Below are positions 1 to 4,504 of a stretch of 5,254 bases of DNA, in pieces. The stretch is taken from positions 1 through 5,254 of the forward strand of contig MGTA01000150.1 in NCBI GenBank assembly GCA_001799225.1. The letters are read 5' to 3'. Both the position numbers and the translations under genes were made by a program. Each line of letters begins with the position of its first letter. Within the stretch, counting starts at the first letter, position 1. Below the pieces are notes generated by a model. The model worked only from the letters and a program-made list of their open reading frames with translations, was not told the origin of the DNA and ran no database searches. The stretch comes from Deltaproteobacteria bacterium RIFOXYD12_FULL_50_9. GTDB taxonomy: Bacteria; Desulfobacterota; Desulfobulbia; Desulfobulbales; CALZHT01.

Positions 1-70
1 AACTGCGTAAATTCAACCAATTACGGTGAAGTTACTTGGAAGTATTAAGGCACAGTTTGTTGAAGGGGTG

Positions 71-265
71 TTAAAACTTTTTTGGCAATCCAGCCTGTTT
101 TAAAATTCCATTAGCCGTGTGGCGAGACTTAATCTTTGAATCTACCGGGAACCTCATTGCCGTTATCGGGCTATACCAGATTTCGTGGTCCCCTTTACCT
201 TGACGCTCCAAGAAACAACCAGAAAGGACAAGCATCTTCTTTAATTCCGTGGAATAATCAGACAT
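71..265 (-). CDS. hicA: HicA-family mRNA interferase toxin (type II toxin-antitoxin)
   Basis: This encodes a 64-residue protein of the HicA/YcfA family, small double-stranded-RNA-binding-domain toxins that bind and cleave mRNA in the cytoplasm. The sequence shows the family signature: an N-terminal helix (STELKKMLVLSGC), then GKGDHEIWYSP with the expected catalytic histidine (H27), then FPVDSKIKSRHTANGILKQAGL near the C-terminus. Length matches the usual 55-80 residues. I chose the ATG at 265, which overlaps the hicB stop by 8 nt as expected for a coupled pair. An in-frame GTG at 298 would add 11 residues lying wholly inside hicB. No clear Shine-Dalgarno precedes the ATG, which fits translation coupled to hicB. 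The antitoxin gene comes first, the reverse of the E. coli hicAB order. The family call is firm; activity is inferred from the intact histidine. Confidence 0.88.
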   Translation of the reverse strand: MSDYSTELKKMLVLSGCFLERQGKGDHEIWYSPITAMRFPVDSKIKSRHTANGILKQAGLPKKF

Positions 266-506
266 GACCAGGCCGTTGAATTTTTTCTGACCGTTCACTC
301 AGAAGATGAAAAGGGATTTGTTCAGTGCCATTGATTTCAAAAATTACACCATTGGCCTCAAGAAGCTCAGGAATCAACACTTTTAATTTCGAAATGAGTG
401 ATTCCATTGTGGTGGCTTCCGTAATTAGACCAGGCACGTCTTCACTTTCAGCAACCCACACCTCAGCCTTTTCATCCCAAAATGCTTTTACCATAAGTTC
501 TTTCAT
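258..506 (-). CDS. hicB: HicB-like antitoxin, DUF1902 type
   Basis: This encodes an 82-residue partner of the downstream HicA toxin. It should neutralise HicA by direct binding in the cytoplasm. It begins with the HicB-like partial RNase-H fold strand pattern: VKAFWDEKAEVWVAESEDVPGL, then ITEATTMESLISKLKVLIPELLE, which matches the DUF1902 subgroup as I remember it. The C-terminal part (IPFHLLSERSE) shows no recognisable helix-turn-helix or ribbon-helix-helix, so autoregulation by DNA binding cannot be assumed. I chose the ATG at 506 because GGAG lies 7 nt upstream (514-517). An in-frame ATG at 527 would add 7 residues (MRLWRKN) and has a poorer ribosome site. Its 3' end overlaps hicA by 8 nt. 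A copy of a short palindromic repeat lies just upstream at 535-550. Confidence 0.85.
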   Translation of the reverse strand: MKELMVKAFWDEKAEVWVAESEDVPGLITEATTMESLISKLKVLIPELLEANGVIFEINGTEQIPFHLLSERSEKIQRPGHV

Positions 507-513
507 GTTTTTT

Positions 514-517
514 CTCC
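514..517 (-). promoter_or_regulatory. Ribosome binding site deciding the hicB start
   Basis: GGAG on the minus strand sits 7 nt before the ATG at 506. It makes that ATG a better start than the in-frame ATG at 527, which has only a weak purine stretch upstream. Confidence 0.6.
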
Positions 518-534
518 ACAACCTCATTCATAAT

Positions 535-550
535 CTCATGGGGTCTGACC
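535..550. repeat. Short palindromic repeat, copy 1 (upstream of hicB)
   Basis: The plus-strand sequence CTCATGGGGTCTGACC matches the copy at 1764-1779 in 15 of 16 positions and in the same orientation. It contains the perfect palindrome GGTC-T-GACC (542-550). On the minus strand it is followed by TATGAA (532-527), a -10-like hexamer, and then by the hicB ribosome site. It may be an operator or a REP-like dispersed repeat. From memory, motifs of the GGGGTCTGACC type recur in many proteobacterial genomes near REP-associated transposases; this was not checked here. Confidence 0.6.
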
Positions 551-568
551 AAAAGAGGAAAATGATCT

Positions 569-596
569 ATTTTATTCCTGCTGTAAGGCGCTTGAA
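569..596 (-). promoter_or_regulatory. Candidate hicBA promoter
   Basis: In the minus direction, TTCAAG (596-591), a 16-nt spacer and TAAAAT (574-569) form a plausible sigma-70 promoter in the 96-nt gap between the AlbA_2 gene and hicB. The -10 matches consensus at 5 of 6 positions and the -35 at 3 of 6. A competing -10 (TATGAA, 532-527) lies nearer the gene, next to the palindromic repeat. This is pattern-based only. Confidence 0.3.
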
Positions 597-602
597 TGTC
601 AA

Positions 603-1751
603 TCAGCTCCGTGGCAACCGTACGATAAAACGATTGGCTGCATGATCATTTATAAGTTCCATATTGGGACATCGTGCTAAGGAGCGAGGCAAGCCACTGC
701 CAAGTCCGGAGTAGGGCATAACAAACTGGGCATGGGAGAGTAAAACGGAATTGCGAGGTACAGAAACACCCAGCTTTACTGTTTCTATTGTTAGACTGTT
801 CGGCAGGGTTCCGGGACTTTGGATTTCGACCCTGTTTGAAAAGATAAACAACTTGACTGAAGCGTTTACCAGATAGTCGCGATGGACCAGGGCATTGACA
901 AGGATTTCCTGCAGGGCCTCCCTTGATATTTCCAATGAGCCGGGCTGGTTAAAACCTTGGTCTTTATCGTTTTGAAGATGGCGGAGATTGCGCTCTAGAA
1001 ATCCAAACGCCCCTGAATATTGTTCAGTCAGACGTCCGCGAAATTCGGCCTTATCGATAAAATGTTCATCTGATATTGAAGTGCCGGGAAATGCTGCTGC
1101 AGAGATATGTAACAGTGGAGCATGGCGGGCTACATCTTTACCTGCCAGTAACAATCCAGCCAGGGTCAAGGCGCCCTGCTTCATGAGTCCAAGTGCTTCC
1201 ATAAGGCGTCCAATGGGCAGTGGCGCTGCATCCAGCGAAGAGCCGGTTTTATTGCGGTAAAATATTGCAAGTGCCGATAGATCGATATCTTCAAGGGTTG
1301 TATCTGGGATTGGACGCTCATCGGCAAAAAATTTTGCGCCGGCCTGAAAAAGGCGCTGAAGCTCTTCAGGGCTGGTTACCTTCCTTTTGTCGGCTCCGTT
1401 CTTTACCCAGAATCGTCCTTCATTATCGCAATAAGGCTTATTCAGACCATCCGGGATATCAACAACCATAATCAGTTTGCCTTGCACCTGTTGGTTTGAG
1501 GTTATGAGATTGGTCGGGGGGCGGACATTATGAGTTGCCACGTTAGCTATAAGCTGATTGAGACGACGGATAGTTTCGGCATCGAGACCGAGCAGATCAC
1601 CAGCATCGTTGACCCCGATAAAGATACGGCCACCGGAACCATTAAGAAAGGCGACGATTTCGGCAGCTACCTGATCGGCATGTGTCAAGGTCGCCTTGAA
1701 CTGACGTCGGCTGTCCTCCCCAAGCTGTATTTCTGTGATAATATCGGTCAT
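603..1751 (-). CDS. AlbA_2 (Schlafen-like) domain protein with GHKL ATPase-like C-terminus
   Basis: This encodes a 382-residue protein of the COG2865 type, usually annotated as 'ATP-binding protein' or 'putative transcriptional regulator'. Residues about 8-135 form an AlbA_2 domain, with EDSRRQFK, then QVAAEIVAFLNGSGGRIFIGVND (the glycine-rich core at 37-49), then GRFWVKNGADKRKV (112-125). AlbA_2 domains are linked to nucleic-acid binding and, in Schlafen relatives, to RNA cleavage. Residues about 275-380 resemble the HATPase_c_4 module, with EILVNALVHRDY (E282, N286, H290), an SPG turn (312-314) and GLGSGLPR (349-356). The protein stops about 25 residues later, without the winged-helix tail many relatives carry. 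The start at 1751 has GAGG 11 nt upstream and a TATAAT only 4 nt away. The gene sits between a hicBA pair and an AbiEii-type module. Specific function and target are unknown. Confidence 0.85.
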   Translation of the reverse strand: MTDIITEIQLGEDSRRQFKATLTHADQVAAEIVAFLNGSGGRIFIGVNDAGDLLGLDAETIRRLNQLIANVATHNVRPPTNLITSNQQVQGKLIMVVDIPDGLNKPYCDNEGRFWVKNGADKRKVTSPEELQRLFQAGAKFFADERPIPDTTLEDIDLSALAIFYRNKTGSSLDAAPLPIGRLMEALGLMKQGALTLAGLLLAGKDVARHAPLLHISAAAFPGTSISDEHFIDKAEFRGRLTEQYSGAFGFLERNLRHLQNDKDQGFNQPGSLEISREALQEILVNALVHRDYLVNASVKLFIFSNRVEIQSPGTLPNSLTIETVKLGVSVPRNSVLLSHAQFVMPYSGLGSGLPRSLARCPNMELINDHAANRFIVRLPRS

Positions 1752-1755
1752 GCTG

Positions 1756-1784
1756 ATTATAGCCTCATGGGGTCGGACCCAAGA
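1756..1784 (-). promoter_or_regulatory. Candidate promoter of the AlbA_2 gene, with palindrome between -35 and -10
   Basis: A consensus TATAAT lies at 1761-1756 on the minus strand, only 4 nt before the ATG at 1751. A weak -35 (TCTTGG, 1784-1779) lies 17 nt further upstream. The palindrome GGGTCCGACCC (1780-1770) falls in the spacer, a classic operator position. If this -10 is used, transcription would start at or beside the start codon, giving a leaderless or nearly leaderless mRNA. The poor -35 keeps confidence low. Confidence 0.3.
1764..1779. repeat. Short palindromic repeat, copy 2 (upstream of the AlbA_2 gene)
   Basis: The plus-strand sequence CTCATGGGGTCGGACC differs from copy 1 at a single central base. 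Here the palindrome extends to GGGTC-G-GACCC (1770-1780). Similarity continues on the ATG-proximal side (TTATGAAT beside copy 1, CTATAATC beside copy 2 on the minus strand). So in both copies a -10-like hexamer stands at the same distance from the palindrome. Confidence 0.6.
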
Positions 1785-1820
1785 TAACTAACCAACCATA
1801 GGGTCGCCAAGTTGCTTTAT

Positions 1821-1847
1821 GAAAAATATCCGCCCTTAGCCTGGCGG
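1821..1847 (-). terminator. Weak Rho-independent terminator candidate
   Basis: On the minus strand a 5-bp GC stem (CCGCC / GGCGG) with an 8-nt loop (AGGCTAAG) is followed by ATATTTTTC, a short and interrupted U-tract. It lies about 270 nt after the AbiEii-type stop and 70 nt before the AlbA_2 start. It could end the nuclease-AbiEii transcript. The stem is short, so the call is tentative. Confidence 0.3.
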
Positions 1848-1947
1848 GGTGAGACGCTAATATGTAGGTTGATTCATTAAAAGGCTATTTGTCAAGGGGT
1901 AATCACAGCCTGCCACGCATATCTGAAATTGCTTCAAATGCATCTCG

Positions 1948-1975
1948 CGCTTACAAAACACCAGTTTTGTAAGCG
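1948..1975. repeat. Perfect 12-bp inverted repeat with 4-nt loop
   Basis: The arms CGCTTACAAAAC (1948-1959) and GTTTTGTAAGCG (1964-1975) are exact reverse complements around the loop ACCA. No U-tract follows on either strand, so it is not a standard intrinsic terminator. It would form a stable RNA hairpin in either direction, or it could serve as a dyad binding site. Confidence 0.8.
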
Positions 1976-1988
1976 TGGTATCGAACAA

Positions 1989-2038
1989 CCAGAGACATTC
2001 CCCATAATTATTTTGTACTGCCAAGAAGGAATCTCTGG
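1989..2038. repeat. Imperfect inverted repeat (bulged 11-bp stem, 26-nt loop)
   Basis: CCAGAGACATTCC (1989-2001) pairs with GGAATCTCTGG (2028-2038) over 11 bp, with a 2-nt bulge (CA) in the left arm. It starts only 13 nt from the end of the perfect inverted repeat. On the minus strand it overlaps the tiny ORF at 2061-2008. Confidence 0.55.
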
Positions 2039-2118
2039 GAGCGGACTGGATATTCTGACATTTCCCCTCCTGATAATGAGAAATCCATAAAGATTATCGA
2101 TAGTTAAAATCTGTATCT

Positions 2119-2769
2119 TCAGGTGTAAAATTCGTCAGAATAATTCTTGGCTGTTAGTTTTTTTATTTCTGATTCAAATGTTTTTTTGATTTTGGGCCAG
2201 TTTACTTCAGACTGAATTTTGACCTCAGGTTCTGAGTCTGCGTCTGCAAAGTAGACAAGGCTTCTTAAAACATGGCCAATATCGCGTTGCTGATATTTTT
2301 GAGTGAAAAGAGTAAGGCACTTGTTCAAGGGAATATGGTCACGTGTAATGAAAAAAAGGTCAATGAAATTTTTTCTGGAGCCTCTGTTGGTTATGGCGCT
2401 GAGTTTCATGCAGGCAATATCTACAATGTCCGCGAGATGAATATTGTAATCAGGCCATAACACTGGAGGCCGCAGCATGGGATAGCAGTAACCGATAAAG
2501 CTCATTTGCACCTCATTTATAGTTAAATAAAGGGTCTCATGGCTGATGGATAGAATGGTGTACGGCAAACCTGAAGGTGTAAGTCTTTGAAACAGTTGTT
2601 CGGGATTACCGATTGACGGAGCAAACCAGTCGAAATCCACGGAAGGACGATGCCCGAGTTGTAATGCCAAGGCCGTTCCGCCTGCCATATATAAACCCAT
2701 TCCTGATATTACCTCTGCCAGTCCGGGGAGGATATCTTTCTGGCTCTGGCTCAGTATCTCAGTGTGCAT
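2119..2769 (-). CDS. AbiEii/AbiGii-family nucleotidyltransferase (toxin-type)
   Basis: This encodes a 216-residue protein of the AbiEii/AbiGii toxin family (DUF1814-like), nucleotidyltransferases that act as abortive-infection or toxin-antitoxin effectors, probably by transferring nucleotides to a target RNA. The sequence shows the catalytic core MAGGTALALQLGHRPSVDFD (G30-G31-T32, D45, D47). The second family block, DIACMKLSAITNRGSRKNFIDL, follows at about 117-138 (D117, K122, R129, K133, D137). The acidic pair is intact, so it should be active. I chose the ATG at 2769, which overlaps the upstream gene by 11 nt and has GGA 9-11 nt before it. An in-frame GTG at 2844 would add 25 residues that lie inside the upstream gene. 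The partner gene immediately upstream is the likely antitoxin. The C-terminal ~60 residues are lysine-rich and unassigned. Confidence 0.85.
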   Translation of the reverse strand: MHTEILSQSQKDILPGLAEVISGMGLYMAGGTALALQLGHRPSVDFDWFAPSIGNPEQLFQRLTPSGLPYTILSISHETLYLTINEVQMSFIGYCYPMLRPPVLWPDYNIHLADIVDIACMKLSAITNRGSRKNFIDLFFITRDHIPLNKCLTLFTQKYQQRDIGHVLRSLVYFADADSEPEVKIQSEVNWPKIKKTFESEIKKLTAKNYSDEFYT

Positions 2770-3130
2770 ATCTTTGTGTCCAGACAGAGTTTTTCGCCCG
2801 AGCCTTTTTGACCCAGTGGTTTCGTGTTCTGTCCGGGACACCACAGAGCAACGCCCAGAAATTTAATTCTCTGGCCGGCAAAATTTGTATTCCTTTGGTA
2901 CGCAGGAAGAGGGCAAGATCGTCAGCCGAATAAGTTTGATGCAGCCAGCGCATGGCTTCCCATGAGCCGCGCTCCATGATTCGGCCCATGATTAAGGAAG
3001 CATGTTTGGCCGTGTCAATGGTAGCAGTGTCGTATTCCCAGAAAAAGGAGTTCAGAAATATAGGGATTGAGGCGCTTTGCATAGTGAATTTTCCAATATT
3101 TTTTTGAGTCAGCTCGATAATTTTTTCCAC
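2759..3130 (-). CDS. DUF6922-like small protein, putative antitoxin partner of the AbiEii-type gene
   Basis: This encodes a 123-residue protein. From about residue 22 it reads IPIFLNSFFWEYDTATID, then MGRIMERGSWEAMRWLHQTYS, then LNFWALLCGVP. This pattern (FFW-D near the start, I-ERG-w-a-RWL, NFWA-L-GIP near the end) is how I recognise the DUF6922 domain, commonly encoded next to AbiEii-type nucleotidyltransferases. An antitoxin role is inferred from that pairing. The GTG at 3130 was chosen because GGAG lies 6 nt upstream and the 22-nt overlap with the nuclease gene suggests coupling. An ATG at 3082 (residue 17, with a weaker GGA site) is a real alternative. It would put the domain close to the N-terminus and remove the overlap. 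The 3' end overlaps the nucleotidyltransferase start by 11 nt. The basic C-terminus (RTRNHWVKKARAK) could contact nucleic acid. Confidence 0.75.
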   Translation of the reverse strand: MEKIIELTQKNIGKFTMQSASIPIFLNSFFWEYDTATIDTAKHASLIMGRIMERGSWEAMRWLHQTYSADDLALFLRTKGIQILPARELNFWALLCGVPDRTRNHWVKKARAKNSVWTQRYAH

Positions 3131-4446
3131 AGCTCTCTCCGGGCGGATTCTTCGCCATGCACCAATCGTATCTCATTGGGAGGCTGCGGCATGGACCTGA
3201 CCCACTCCACCAGGCCAAGTTGATCAGCGTGGGCTGAATAGCCCGGCATTACATGGATTTTTGCTTTGACCGGGATTTTGCGGACGTCTATGGTGACCGA
3301 GCCATGGCCGTTGGTCTCGCTCTGGTCAACGAGCGCCCGACCCAGGGTATTTTTTGCCTGATAACCGACAAAAAGAAGATCATTCCGTGGATCTGACAAA
3401 CCGGCGGCAAGATGGTCGAGAATCCGACCACCGGTACACATGCCGCTCCCGGCAATAATTATTGCCGGCCCAGGAATTTCCAGGAGTTTTTTGTGGTCTT
3501 GAAAACCGGCGCTGGAATAGAGATTGGCAAAATCTATCGGATCGTCGCCGGCGGCCAGAAGTCTTCTCGCCTCATAGTCCCAGAATTGGGAAAGCGAGGA
3601 ATAGATTGCGGTTATTTTAAGGCCAAGGGGTGAATCGATAAAAACCGGAATATTTGCTAGCTCTCCTGAGCTGTTGTTGGTTTTCGATTTCAGCCTGGCG
3701 ATTTCGTATAAAATTTCCTGGGTTCTGCCCAGGGCAAAAGCCGGGATAAAGACCTTGCCTTTATCTGATAAAGCTTGTCTCAGCACAAGACCAAGTTTTT
3801 CCAAACGTTGCTCGCGATCATGATGCAATCTGTCGCCATAAGTGGATTCGAGAAACAATAGATCGCAATTTCCAGGGGGATCAGGGTCAGGCAGCAGCGG
3901 CGTATTTTTGCTGCCGAGATCTCCGGAAAAAATTATCGAGTAGCAGCTATTGCCCGGCATTGCCGACGGGGTGCCGGGAAAAAAGAGATGAATAAAACAG
4001 GAGCCGAGGATATGACCGGCGCGACCCAGCTTGAATTCAACCCCGTTTTGCAGTTTAAAACGCCTGCCGTATTCAAAACCCCTGGTCATCGCTGCAATGC
4101 TGGTCAGCAGCGAGTCAGCCTGATGTTTTCCGTACTCCTCAAACCGCAGACTATCCTCCAGCATGGGACGGAGTAATGCCTTGGATGGAAGGGAACAGAG
4201 TATTTCTCCCTGAAAGCCGGCAGAAATCAACTCCGGAAGCCTGCCGATATGATCGATATGGACATGGGTTACAAAAAGATAGTTGATTTCGGCGGGTTTG
4301 ACCGGCCATTCGGCTATAGGAAGGGGCGTTGCCGATCCCTGCGCTGTGCCGCAGTCAACCATGATATTGAGGTCTTGGCAGCTGAGGAGATGGCAGGAGC
4401 CGGTCACCGTATGTTCGCCGCCGATATGGATAACTTGAGGGATCAT
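3109..4446 (-). CDS. Beta-CASP metallo-beta-lactamase-fold RNA nuclease
   Basis: This encodes a 445-residue protein of the COG1236 group, zinc-dependent ribonucleases related to CPSF73 and bacterial TTHA0252-like enzymes. From the ATG at 4446 the expected motifs appear in order: MVDCG (D31), THVHIDHIG (H61, H63, D65, H66), AGHILGS (H145), FSGDLG (D176), ESTYGDR (E200, beta-CASP motif A), GSGMCTGGRILDHL (H345, motif B), GYSAHAD (H406, motif C) and VHGEES (H430). All metal and catalytic positions seem intact and the length is typical. I chose the ATG at 4446 because relatives begin almost at the G-G-E-h-T-V-T-G-S-C block and GGA lies 5 nt upstream. An ATG at 4467 would add 7 residues without a ribosome site. 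The last 22 nt contain the ribosome site and start of the DUF6922-like gene, so at least those two are probably co-transcribed. It should act on cytoplasmic RNA; the substrate is unknown. Confidence 0.9.
   Translation of the reverse strand: MIPQVIHIGGEHTVTGSCHLLSCQDLNIMVDCGTAQGSATPLPIAEWPVKPAEINYLFVTHVHIDHIGRLPELISAGFQGEILCSLPSKALLRPMLEDSLRFEEYGKHQADSLLTSIAAMTRGFEYGRRFKLQNGVEFKLGRAGHILGSCFIHLFFPGTPSAMPGNSCYSIIFSGDLGSKNTPLLPDPDPPGNCDLLFLESTYGDRLHHDREQRLEKLGLVLRQALSDKGKVFIPAFALGRTQEILYEIARLKSKTNNSSGELANIPVFIDSPLGLKITAIYSSLSQFWDYEARRLLAAGDDPIDFANLYSSAGFQDHKKLLEIPGPAIIIAGSGMCTGGRILDHLAAGLSDPRNDLLFVGYQAKNTLGRALVDQSETNGHGSVTIDVRKIPVKAKIHVMPGYSAHADQLGLVEWVRSMPQPPNEIRLVHGEESARRELWKKLSS
3137..3140 (-). 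promoter_or_regulatory. Ribosome binding site for the DUF6922-like gene, inside the nuclease gene
   Basis: GGAG (within CGGAGAGAGCT) on the minus strand lies 6 nt before the GTG at 3130, inside the last codons of the nuclease gene. It supports that GTG start and translation coupled to the nuclease. Confidence 0.55.
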
Positions 4447-4456
4447 AAGTATCCAT

Positions 4457-4486
4457 ATTGAAAACATGAAAAACAGCTAATGTCAA
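4457..4486 (-). promoter_or_regulatory. Candidate promoter of the nuclease-DUF6922-AbiEii operon
   Basis: A consensus -35 (TTGACA, 4486-4481) on the minus strand is followed after 18 nt by TTCAAT (4462-4457), a -10 matching at 4 of 6 positions. Transcription would then start within a few bases of the ATG at 4446, beyond the alternative ATG at 4467. That would favour the shorter protein and a very short leader. The exact -35 is striking, but the short leader keeps this tentative. Confidence 0.35.
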
Positions 4487-4504
4487 GCGGGCTTAGGCAT
4501 GTTG

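Larger units (their letters stand above)
1781..2118. other. Intergenic region without a convincing gene
   Basis: This gap lies between the AbiEii-type gene stop (2119) and the AlbA_2 gene promoter. It holds two inverted repeats (1948-1975 and 1989-2038) and a weak terminator-like hairpin (1821-1847). A 17-codon minus-strand ORF (2061-2008) is preceded by AGGAGG, and a 78-codon stop-free minus-strand frame (2093-1857) has no good start. I recognise no protein family here. It could be a structured leader of the AlbA_2 gene, an untranslated RNA, or the eroded remains of an inserted element. Confidence 0.5.

Noticed and set aside
325..645. Plus-strand open frame of 106 codons
   Set aside because: It lies opposite hicB and the 3' end of the AlbA_2 gene, has no recognisable motif, and the minus-strand genes there have clear family signatures.
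1890..1895. TTGACA -35-like box on the minus strand in the gap
   Set aside because: No -10-like hexamer occurs 15-19 nt downstream, so it is not supported as a promoter.
2770..2844. GTG-started 25-residue extension of the AbiEii-type protein
   Set aside because: The added residues lie wholly within the upstream gene and precede the family domain; the ATG at 2769 has the usual short overlap and a usable ribosome site.
2613..2933. Plus-strand open frame of 106 codons
   Set aside because: It lies opposite the AbiEii-type and DUF6922-like genes, both of which show family motifs; the plus-strand translation is arginine- and serine-rich shadow sequence.
3015..3218. Minus-strand 67-codon frame
   Set aside because: It overlaps the end of the nuclease gene and the start of the DUF6922-like gene in a third frame and has no motif.
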